From the NCBI GenBank assembly GCA_033557465.1, contig CM066031.1, forward strand, positions 1,670,966,800-1,671,030,799: a DNA stretch of 64,000 nucleotides, read 5' to 3'. Both the position numbers and the translations under genes were made by a program. Within the stretch, counting starts at the first letter, position 1. Every line of letters begins with the position of its first letter. Of this stretch, positions 21,540-30,352 are shown in pieces. A model generated the notes under the pieces. It did no database searches and had not been told where the DNA came from. It saw only the letters and a program-made list of their open reading frames with translations. The stretch is from Ichthyophis bannanicus (taxonomy: Eukaryota > Chordata > Amphibia > Gymnophiona > Ichthyophiidae).

Positions 21540-22646
21540 TGTGGTGAGGAAAGCACTGCTGAACATAGAGATACACAGGGAAATGAGTCCTATCACTTTA
21601 ATTCAGAAAGTATCAAGGGTTTCCCTGGTAACCAAGAGTCTCTGACTCAGAACCTAGTCATCCCTAAGCCCCGCCCACAGCAGCACGTCAGGGAGAAGCT
21701 TGACCCTAATCACATGTGCTGGGAGCAAGGTGTGGCTCAGGAAGAAGTATAAAAAGCTGACTTTCAGAAACACAGATAGAGCCAGAGACGGAGAAGGAAA
21801 AGGAGAAAGGGGAGCTGGAAGTGAAGCAGCAAGAACAAGGAACGCAAAGAGGGAAGCGAGAGCAAGAGACTGTTTGTCTAAGTATCAAGTAGCTCATATA
21901 GCAGACGAGCTAGTGCAGAAACAAGCCCTGCTTAAGAAATTGAGTGAACTGATTAAGAAAGAGAATAGTAAGCTCTCCCCTCAGATGTCTTTGGATGTGT
22001 GTGAGAATGATAACGTTGAAGATATGGAGATAACAGATATGGAAGACAGTTCCTTTGAAATGCAATGTGCTGTATGTCAAGCCTCTGACGTAGAAGAGAG
22101 CTGAGCCAGAAAGCCATTGAATGTATGCCTGCTTAGGAAGCAGCCTGAATTGTGGAGACGTCACAACCGAAGAAACAGCTGAGTGCTAAGCTCAACTTAT
22201 AAGGTTGAAAGCTGATACTAATGTTCAAGGGACATTTAAAGAGTTTTGCTGCAAGAGTTTTGTTCCTGTAAAGAAGAGAAACATTTAAGAATTTAAAGGT
22301 TTTGGAATAAGTGGCATTTTGATTTACAAGCAAAGTTGTGCCTGTTTCTTTGCATTTTTGAAATACAAGCAGAGTTGTTCCTATTTCTTTTGAAGCTGTA
22401 GCGTGGGATTAAAAATCCTATATTTGATTTTTCCATTTGTGTCCTGTGTATGAAGGAACCCCTGATTACATTAAATAAATTTTCTCTGTCTTATGCCTAA
22501 CCCTCGGATCACAACTCCTTTGCTTTAAGATAGGACTACAATTCCCAGCAGCCCTCCTGGCAGCCATTTTGAGGGAAACTTATTTTAAAGCCAAAAAGGC
22601 GACCTCACCTGGTATCAGTTATCTACCTGGCCAGGCGGGGGCGACA
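21540..22646 (+). repeat. Gypsy-B 5' LTR, internally deleted
   Basis: It is 1,107 bp against 1,418 bp for the 3' LTR. Most of the difference is one block of about 303 bp, missing between AGAGCAAG and AGACTGTTTG near 21867 (counterpart about 25711-26013). Smaller gaps of 5 bp (at the TATA region, 21746) and 3 bp make up the rest. TATAAAAA is at 21748 and AATAAA at 22474-22479. Outside the gaps the two LTRs are nearly identical. Confidence 0.88.
21690..22104 (+). pseudogene. LTR reading frame of Gypsy-B, deleted copy
   Basis: The C-terminal half (LSKYQVAHIADELVQK, LLKKLSELIKKENSK, MEITDMEDSSFEMQCAVC) is intact and ends at 22104, as in the 3' LTR copy. The middle 101 codons or so are missing, and a 5-bp gap upstream changes the frame. 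Confidence 0.65.
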
Positions 22647-23038
22647 GAGTGGCGTAGTTGGCAGGATGCGGAGTGGGCCACGCCACGGAGGAACATAGTT
22701 CTTTGGATTGCAGCTGGAGTACGACTGCGCACCAGAAGAACGCGAGCACAACGGATTCCAGAGCTCGACAGGAGGACGCCGGAGAAGTGCAAGCGGCTGA
22801 GACAAAGAGTCCAGAGTTCCTGCAAAGTCGGAGGATCCGAAGACCTGCCGAGGTCCTACGCTGTTGCTGGGCGAGACGCACCACTAGTACCAGGTACACC
22901 GTATTTAACTAGGGAAAGTTAAGGATACCGGTACTGGGTGGGGGCGATAGCAGCAGATAGAGGGGAACACATACCTAGTGTTGGGTACCGCACTTGGGTG
23001 TTCTGTGTTTTCTCATTTCTACAGGAAAAGAGACGACG
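22647..23038 (+). promoter_or_regulatory. Gypsy-B leader: primer-binding site and predicted 131-bp intron
   Basis: GAGTGGCGTAGTTGGCAGGA follows the LTR and likely holds the primer-binding site. Donor-like CAG|GTACAC lies at 22891-22899 and acceptor TCTCATTTCTACAG ends at 23024, 14 bases before the gag ATG. The predicted intron is 22894-23024, 131 bp, the same as in Gypsy-A; both share a GTTCTGTGTTTT/GCTCTGTGTTTT stretch before the acceptor. Confidence 0.55.
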
Positions 23039-24055
23039 ATGGAGACACAAGATATCCTTGCATGGGCAGCGGCAGAGCTCAAGCGGCAAAGAGACTTGTC
23101 ATTAGAGCTTCAGGAGCAAGTGGCTCGTCAACTGCAGGCCCAGCAGAAACCGCTGGTAGAGCTTATGGAGGCCTGGGTGAAGGAACATAAGAAACCACCA
23201 GAGCCTGATCCGGTTACCACAGGTTTTTCATTGGGATTAGCCCATACCTTTGGACTCGGGTCCAAAGAGACCCTTAGTTTTGGACAACTAAGAGATGGAG
23301 AAAGTGTAGACGCATTCTTGGATGCGTTTGAAAAAGTGGCACAAATAGCCAGGTGGCCACCCGAACAGTGGGCGGTAAGGTTAGCTGTCTCACTTACTGG
23401 TGAGGCTTTGGCAGCCTACCAGACCGTTCCCGCTGAGTTGGCCAATGACTATTTGGAGGTCAAGAAGGCTATAAAAGATAGGCTTGGCCTAACTCCTATA
23501 GTCTACAGACGCCAGCTACGAAATGCAAAATTGCGCGTGGATGAGACACCACGAGCGCTTTATCATAGATTGAAAATGCTGGTAGTTAAATGGCTAGAAC
23601 CAGAACATAAGTCAGTGGAAACACTGATCGATGAGCTCGTTCTGGAGCAGTATTTTGCAGCAGTACCTGAAAGGATGCAAAATTTCTTGATGTTACAAGG
23701 ATGTAAGAACACCAGAGAGGCTATAACTATGTCAGAGCGATTCCTAGAAGCTGAAGTGTTAGCTAAGGATAGGTCTGTCGCCTGTACTAAAATGTCTGTA
23801 GCTAGGTTGAATGTTGATAGCAAGAATGTACAGAATGTTTGTGTTCCCACCAATAGAAGGATGCCAGTGAAGCGTGCATGTTACCGGTGCGGAAGTGAAC
23901 AACATTTAATGCGTGAGTGCAAGATGAAAACAGCCCTAGTGTTGAGTGACCCTAGTAAGAAAGGAGAAGGCTTTTTACTGGAGGTGACAGTACAAGGTAT
24001 ACCAGTTAAAGCACTGCTTGATTCCGGATCGGATCAATCGATGCTTTCCAAATGA
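23039..24055 (+). CDS. Gypsy-B gag with start of protease
   Basis: ATG at 23039 (METQDILAWAAAEL). The capsid resembles Gypsy-A throughout (QWAVRLAVSLTGEALAAYQT, VYRRQLRNAKLRVDETPRAL, LVLEQYFAAVPE) and shows the SCAN-like pattern. The zinc knuckle CYRCGSEQHLMREC is intact (C-x2-C-x4-H-x4-C), unlike that of Gypsy-A. The protease active site LLDSGSDQSMLSK follows, then TGA at 24053-24055. Gag packages the RNA and forms the particle. Confidence 0.87.
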   Translation: METQDILAWAAAELKRQRDLSLELQEQVARQLQAQQKPLVELMEAWVKEHKKPPEPDPVTTGFSLGLAHTFGLGSKETLSFGQLRDGESVDAFLDAFEKVAQIARWPPEQWAVRLAVSLTGEALAAYQTVPAELANDYLEVKKAIKDRLGLTPIVYRRQLRNAKLRVDETPRALYHRLKMLVVKWLEPEHKSVETLIDELVLEQYFAAVPERMQNFLMLQGCKNTREAITMSERFLEAEVLAKDRSVACTKMSVARLNVDSKNVQNVCVPTNRRMPVKRACYRCGSEQHLMRECKMKTALVLSDPSKKGEGFLLEVTVQGIPVKALLDSGSDQSMLSK

Positions 24056-25378
24056 TTATGGAGAAGGTTAACAGCCCCAGGTTTAAGAACACCTCAGACA
24101 CCCACGGGCAATGTAAACATTCGGTGCGTTCACGGAACGGTGTGTACCTATCCTGTTTACTGTGTCCGCATAAAAGGATTAGGCATAGAGAGGGAGGTCC
24201 CGGTCGCTATTGTTCCCAGATTACCCCAGGAGGTAGTCCTCGGGAGGGACTGGCCCCAGTTTCAGCGAGGTGTGCAACAAGGGTTGGGGGTTAAGAAAGG
24301 CTTAGTGTCCACGTGAGCCCAGTCCCAAGCCCAACAGGTCCTAGGGGAGGAGCCCCTAGAGGGGGAGGCGAAGGTTCTACCCTCTCATGAAGCTGTAGGG
24401 ACAGCTCCTATAAGTAGAACAAGCAAGCCCAAGGCAGGTGCTACAATGGCATTCTTAAGGCCTTTGTTTGCGAAAGGTGGAAAGGGAGAGAATCACCCTG
24501 AGAAGCAAGTACAGTCTCAAAATAGGGATGAGATCCGAGCAGATATAGATTTATCTTGGGTTCCCGAGGAGTTAGCGGCAAAATTCCCTTCTTTTGCGAA
24601 AGCACAGAAGGCAGATCCTGCTCTGGATCACGCTTTTAAGTTTGCTAGAGAGGGACGGGAGATATTGCCCAGATTTCTAATAGACCAAGGCATTCTGTAT
24701 CGGGAAAGCCGAGATCCCTTTACAGGGGATACTCGGAGGCAATTGGTGGTCCCAAATACCTTTAGGACTTTGGTCCTAAGGTTAGCCCACAATCCTCTGA
24801 TAGGGGCACATGAAGACATCCAGGGTACTTTAAATCAGGTTTTAGCCCGGTTTTATTGGCCCGGAGTCTATAGAGAAGTGGCCAGCTTCTGTGAAGCCTG
24901 TCCGGCCTGCCAGAAGGTCACTACAATTAGACCCCTAGAGGTTCCCCAAGTTCTTAGGGATAGGCGAGGACGCTTAACGTGGGCCTCACAGTTGGCAGAA
25001 AACAATTTAAAGGAAAGCCAACAACGACAAAAAGTGTATTACGACCGTAATACAAAACCACGCCAGCTAGAGCTGGGAGAAAAGGTCCTAGTGATGGTAG
25101 CTGGAACCTCTCCAAAGTTTGAAAGCCAGTGGAAGGGTCCCTTCCGGGTGGTTAAGCAAGTAGGCCCTGCGACCTATCTAGTACAGACCAGACGAGGGCG
25201 CCAGCAGTTGTTTCATATAAACTTGCTCAAGCCCTGGCATGAACGAATGGCACAAGTGCAGGTGGTCACCAGTACCCAGGGTAGGCAGGTAGGACAAAAC
25301 AACAAAGAGTCCCATAGGAGAATTACGTGCTGTGATTGTATGGTAACCCCAGCCCGTAATATCTTAAGAAGGGGAATA
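24056..25378 (+). pseudogene. Gypsy-B protease end and integrase lacking its catalytic core
   Basis: In the same frame as gag, after the TGA at 24053, the protease continues (VVLGRDWPQF). After a stop near 24315 a linker leads to the integrase zinc-binding domain (AHNPLIGAH ... FCEACPACQ, H-H-C-C). At about 24960 the sequence jumps from RPLEVPQV to QQRQKVYYDRNTKPRQLE, so the D-D-E core is missing. The GPY/F-type end (SQWKGPFRVVKQVG, HINLLKPWHERM) is present. RT and RNase H are absent. After about 35 codons the polypurine tract and LTR follow with the frame still open. Confidence 0.83.
25366..25378 (+). promoter_or_regulatory. Gypsy-B polypurine tract
   Basis: AAGAAGGGGAATA directly before the 3' LTR; the expected primer site for plus-strand synthesis. 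Confidence 0.8.
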
Positions 25379-26251
25379 TGTGGTGAGGAAAGCACTGCTG
25401 AACATAGAGATACACAGGGAAATGAGTCCTGTCACTTTAATTCAGAAAGTATCAAGGGTTTCCCTGGTAACCAAGAGTCTCTGACTCAGAACCTAGTCAT
25501 CCCTAAGCCCCGCCCACAGCAGCACGTCAGGGAGAAGCTTGACCCTAATCACATGTGCTGGGAGCAAGGTGTGGCTCAGGAAGAAGGAAAGTATAAAAAG
25601 CTGACTTCCAGAAACACAGATAGAGCCAGAGATGGAGAAGGAAAAGGAGAAAGGGGAGCTGGAAGTGAAGCAGCAAGAACAAGGAACGCAAAGAGGGAAG
25701 CGAGAGCAAGTGAGAGAGTGCTTGCAGAGCATGAAAGACAGTGTGAAGGAAACACTGGAAGCCGAAGAGAGAGAACTGATGAGAGATGGCCAAGCACAGC
25801 TGAGAGAGCAAGGAAAGAGAGGCTGGTGCAAGCAAACGAAGCTGCTGCAAACGGAAGACAGCATGACTGGCTTGCAGGGCAGAGAGAGATTCTGAATACC
25901 TCTGAAACCAGGCAAGTGTGTCCTTCTCAGTTCTTAAACAGTAAAAGTTTGAGAGAATTAGCTTTAGAGTTAAAAGCTGATTCCAGCAATAAGCCAAACC
26001 CCAGGATAAAGAGATACTGTTTGTCTAAGTATCAAGTAGCTCATATAGCAGACGAGCTAGTGCAGAAACAAGCCCTGCTTAAGAAATTGAGTGAACTGAT
26101 TAAGAAAGAGAATAGTAAGCTCTCCCCTCAGATGTCTTTGGATGTGTGTGAGAATGATAGCGTTGAAGATATGGAGATAACAGATATGGAAGACAGTTCC
26201 TTTGAAATGCAATGTGCTGTATGTCAAGCCTCTGACGTAGAAGAGAGCTGA
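25379..26251 (+). CDS. LTR-encoded reading frame, Gypsy-B family
   Basis: It begins at LTR base 1 (TGT GGT GAG) and is open for 290 codons to TGA at 26249-26251. It is directly in frame with the integrase end upstream, so integrase plus LTR frame form one open frame from 24446 to 26251. The protein is rich in Glu, Arg, Lys and Ala with a likely helical or coiled-coil middle (RERTDERWPSTAERARKERL; QKQALLKKLSELIKKEN) and an acidic end (DSVEDMEITDMEDSSFEMQC). The LLKKLSELI / acidic / MxC pattern resembles LLLTEFREFL / acidic / MDCSTC in the reverse-strand LTRs. No known domain recognised. Confidence 0.6.
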   Translation, partial: CGEESTAEHRDTQGNESCHFNSESIKGFPGNQESLTQNLVIPKPRPQQHVREKLDPNHMCWEQGVAQEEGKYKKLTSRNTDRARDGEGKGERGAGSEAARTRNAKREARASERVLAEHERQCEGNTGSRRERTDERWPSTAERARKERLVQANEAAANGRQHDWLAGQREILNTSETRQVCPSQFLNSKSLRELALELKADSSNKPNPRIKRYCLSKYQVAHIADELVQKQALLKKLSELIKKENSKLSPQMSLDVCENDSVEDMEITDMEDSSFEMQCAVCQASDVEES

Positions 26252-26796
26252 GCCAGAAAGCCATTGAATGTATGCCTGCTTAGGAAGCAGCCTGAATTGT
26301 GGAGACGTCACAACCGAAGAAACAGCTGAGTGCTAAGCTCAACTTATAAGGTTGAAAGCTGATACTAATGTTCAAGGGACATTTAAAGAGTTGTTTTGCT
26401 GCAAGAGTTTTGTTCCTGTAAAGAAGAGAAACATTTAATAATTTAAAGGTTTTGGAATAAGTGGCATTTTGATTTACAAGCAAAGTTGTGCCTGTTTCTT
26501 TGCATTTTTGAAATACAAGCAGAGTTGTTCCTATTTCTTTTGAAGCTGTAGCGTGGGATTAAAAATCCTATATTTGATTTTTCCATTTGTGTCCTGTGTA
26601 TGAAGGAACCCCTGATTACATTAAATAAATTTTCTCTGTCTTATGCCTAACCCTCGGATCACAACTCCTTTGCTTTAAGATAGGACTACAATTCCCAGCA
26701 GCCCTCCTGGCAGCCATTTTGAGGGAAACTTATTTTAAAGCCAAAAAGGCGACCTCACCTGGTATCAGTTATCTACCTGGCCAGGCGGGGGCGACA
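25379..26796 (+). repeat. Gypsy-B 3' LTR
   Basis: 1,418 bp, TG...CA, the full-length form. It holds TATAAAAA near 25592 and AATAAA near 26623, and a complete LTR reading frame. Confidence 0.9.
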
Positions 26797-26800
26797 GTAA

Positions 26801-27512
26801 GTATATTTTCTCTGTATTAACTGAATGGAAACTGCTGGGAACTCCTCCAAAAGATAACACAGAGATATTACAGTTACTGTGCGCTAATTTTGGCAAGTAA
26901 TGCATAGTAACTGCAAAATCTTACTGTACTTTGGTAAACTGGGCCCTAAATTAATTGTAGTTACACACCTACAAGTCTGTTTTAGTCTTTTTAGGTATGT
27001 TTTGCATCAGACAAAATCACCCAGTCCGTCTGTCCATCCATATGCATAGATTTATTTGCTCATGTGCAAATAAAACTATGCCTATGGAGACAACATGCAT
27101 CAGGAGGGTAGAGTGCTAAGGGTGAGGGAGAGAATCTTGGAAGAAGAGCAGAGAGTGGATTGGGGAAGGGGGCAGAGTGCTATGAGGAAGGACAGCACTA
27201 AAAGATCATTAATCCTCTTGCAGGTCTTAAGTACTCAGTCTACTAGCTCTCATACGGCAACCATGCTCTCCGTCATTGAAACATGTTTTTGGGCAGTGTT
27301 TATACTGCACTTCGACAGACATTCATTGTTCTAATTTTACCTTTGCTTTCCTATTATTTTCGTTACTTTTTCCAGGCATTTTTAATTTTCTTACTGTTTT
27401 TTTCTCTCCTGCCATCTCTGCTGGGTTCCATAGATTATTCATGAATCCATCTTAATTCATTCAGTTAACAAATTTCCAAAAATTAATAAAACTTCATGCT
27501 TTTATTGTCTAG
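26801..27512. other. Unassigned non-repeat sequence
   Basis: Nothing is recognised. The composition is like intron sequence, with a T-rich stretch before the exon-like block at 27513. Confidence 0.5.
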
Positions 27513-27632
27513 AGCTGGCTGACAGAAATGAAGATGAAAGAACATTACATGAGTTCTGAAAATATGCAGGTTTTCCAAGAGAAAGTAGAAAATTTGCCAC
27601 CAGTTCGTTACTCAAAAGGCAGTGCTATGCAG
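27513..27632 (+). other. Putative host exon, 40 codons
   Basis: A block of 120 bp lies between a pyrimidine-rich ATTGTCTAG and a GTACAT donor. Read in phase 0 it is open for exactly 40 codons, beginning SWLTEMKMKEHYM and ending NLPPVRYSKGSAMQ. It is the only stretch in the window that looks like coding sequence, has splice sites on both sides and resembles no transposon protein. I do not recognise the gene. The exon would put at least this part of the window inside a host intron-exon region on the plus strand. Confidence 0.4.
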
Positions 27633-28001
27633 GTACATATGCTTATTTATTTAACTTGCTTCTAATGATATGTTCCTCAACTCATGCTACGTGGTATTTG
27701 TGGATTTAACAAATGGACATAATCTGTTGTAACATTTCAGCTCAGAAGCTATTATCTTGAAACATTGAGCTAAAAGCACAAATGTAACAACCTTTTTAAA
27801 CCCTTCCATTTTCTCACTTCTTTGAAAGGATTATTTCATAAAGATAGTTATTTATCAAAATGTTTTATCATTTTTACTTTGCCTAGCTGGGCTTCCCCAT
27901 CAATATCTTTTCTAATAGTTACTTGTTTTATGATACCTACTGCTCCTGTATGACTTTTAGCACTATATATATGTACATATAACATAACAGTAATTCCATA
28001 T
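27633..28001. other. Unassigned sequence
   Basis: No gene, RNA or clear repeat seen. Confidence 0.5.
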
Positions 28002-28826
28002 TGTCCTGCTAGACCAGTCCAGTGAGTTCCCCTACCAGCAGATTGGTGGAGACTAAGAACCAATGAAGAGCCCACGTTTCAATTACATCACTTCTATGCC
28101 TCTATTTGCCTCAGCCACCAGAGATTCCTTCAGTATTTCTTTGTCTCCAGCAGATGGTGGATGGATTTTTTCCTCTCTGTTGAAAATCTAGATTGAGAGG
28201 AAAAGAGATTGATTAAATACTTGTGAACGACCATCTTGAGCTCACTTGAGCGTGACATGGGAGGCTACAGTAGATTGCGGTCTTTTTGGTAGCCATAGTA
28301 GGAGGGGAAATTGGTTCAGCTCCACGCCCTTATCATGATAAGGGCCTGTTGAGCAGCCACAATTTGGAAGGATTTGGAAGAGTACAGCAGTCTCACACAA
28401 CCTCAGCGCCCCCTTCCTCCTCCTCTATCCCCCCTGCACTCTCCTGAACATTGCAGAAGGCTCTCAGAGGGATCTGCCTGCTATCCACCTTTCACACAGC
28501 GCTGTGAAAACAAAACCAGCCAGTGAAACAGTTTCAGGGAGTAGAGCTGAGCCTGATACGGATCCTCTGCATGGGGCTTTCAGGGTGAGTACCAAGGCTC
28601 TGAGGGACGCAATTCAGGGTAGATTGCTAGTGACTGTCGGCACTGGGTGAGGGTTTCCCCACCATTTTTCTGCACGCGTTAATAATATTTTTGCTCCAAT
28701 GTGCGCTCCTTCCCTAGCACTTTAACGTGCATAACATAAAAGCACAGTTAATGCACATTTGCAGGCTGACATAGCCTTAGCGCGCGCTCCTGTGATACCC
28801 TAACTTTCTATGTCATCTTCAAGAAA

Positions 28827-29800
28827 ATGTTTTTTGACCTGTGGCAGGTGAGGAGCCTCATCCTTGGATTTTGGAATCTGCCCTTCCTGCATGGCAGTTT
28901 CTGGTTCGGCACTGGAGGACATGCTTTCCCCCTCTCAGCGGGGGGTCTGCGGTTAGTCTGCCTCTTCTGGCCTCGGCAGAAGGTGAAGGATGGCGCTATG
29001 GGGAAGGATAATCAACGGGCCAGAGGCTCCTGCAACCATGCTGTGAGCCGCTTTTCGTCCTCTAGGGGGTGTGTGGCAGCTATGCCCCCTGGTGTTGAGA
29101 AGCCTTATCTGAGAGGAGAGCTTCCGTATTCTGGATTATCCTTCCTGGAATTCTTTTCCTTTTTGCAGCAGGCCTAGTCCTTCTGGCGTGGAAATTCAGA
29201 CGCTGTAGCCTCTGGGTGCTCCTGGATGCAGTTTCTTGCCGGGCAGGCTGAAAGTAGAAGCCCTATTCGATTACTATTGGCTAAGCATCCCTGGTGCAGG
29301 GCGTTCCCTGGAGATGGGGAAAGTTGGGAGCTATCCAAGATGTTGACTATGCCTTGGATTCAGATGAATTGGTACTGGGCTCTGATGTGGATGAGGAAGT
29401 GCTCTCACCTTCAGAAGATAATGCAGAGGCCAGCATGATCCGCCTATTCTGGAAGGAGGAGCTGGCAGCATTGATTACCAGGGTTTCTTCCGCTTTGAAC
29501 TTGATGGATACTTCCAGCACAGAGCATGAGTCAAAGGTACACCCACTCCTTCAGGGATGCGGAAATCCAATGCTGTCTTCTCATTCCCAGAGGTGATAAA
29601 GGATATGATCCGGTCAGAGTGGGACTTCCTCCGACTCCCTACCTAAAGGGTTATGGGTGTATAAGAAGATCTATGCTCTCTCAGAAGAGGAGCACAGTGA
29701 GTGGTTTGACTTTCCCAAGGTGGATGCGCAAGTCACAGCAGTTGTTAGATGGTCCACCATTCCTGTGGAAGGCAGATTGGCCTTAAAGGATGTTCTGGAC
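28827..29800 (+). pseudogene. DIRS-E gag remnant
   Basis: The acidic stretch LDSDELVLGSDVDEEVLSPS at 29340-29410 and the FWKEELAALITRVSSALNL block, then KKIYALSEEEHSEWFDFPK-like residues in other frames, resemble the middle of DIRS gag. There are many stops and frame changes. Confidence 0.5.
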
Positions 29801-29869
29801 CTGTAGGGATTATAAGGATATGTTCCTGGTTCATAATCACTCAATGGCCTTTATTCTGTTCTGCTCTAA

Positions 29870-30348
29870 TAAAAATATGTCAACCAAACTACTATACAGT
29901 GGGCAAGGAGAAGCAGGCCAGCATAAAATCATATAAATCTTTGCACTGCATATTACTGAGCTGGAAGGCCCAGAAATAGTCATGCAAACACATACACAGG
30001 AAACCATGCAAGAAGAATAAGCTGAGCTGTTAGCCCTGAAGACAGTAGATGGTTTTTTGACAGTTGGTGAGTATAGGCAAGACAGAGGCCTGAGGAATGT
30101 TGAAACAGGAACGGAGGGGTCAGAAAGGTTAATGACAGGAAACAGAAGGAGAGAGGGGGCCTCACAGAGGGATGAATGTGAAGACTATGCATATACGGAA
30201 GTAAAACATGGAAGCAAAAAATGTATATATGTAACATGACTATTATACTCAGGGGAGGAGGGATTCTGATGTCTGATGACTGACAGAAATTCTCCTCTCC
30301 TGCCTGTATTGTTCCATCAGTTATCTAATAAACAGAGATTCTGATTGC
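29870..30348. other. Unassigned segment before the solo LTR
   Basis: Not clearly DIRS-like. It ends with AATAAACAGAGATTCTGATT then GCACCT, i.e. a poly(A)-signal-like AATAAA 20 bases before the LTR insertion site, and could be the 3' part of another LTR or retroelement. No gene recognised. Confidence 0.4.
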
Positions 30349-30352
30349 ACCT

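Larger units (their letters stand above)
21540..26796 (+). mobile_element. Gypsy-B: LTR retrotransposon with SCAN-like gag and deleted RT
   Basis: LTRs at 21540-22646 and 25379-26796 begin TGTGGTGAGG and end GGGGGCGACA. The TSD GTAA lies at 21536-21539 and 26797-26800. The interior has leader, gag-protease, then an integrase zinc-binding domain and integrase C-terminal domain, but neither RT/RNase H nor the integrase catalytic core. It is related to but clearly distinct from Gypsy-A. Confidence 0.9.

Noticed and set aside
10612..26796. Endogenous retrovirus with env for the two LTR elements
   Set aside because: No envelope-like frame, signal peptide or transmembrane segment between pol and the 3' LTR; gag and RT are Gypsy-type.
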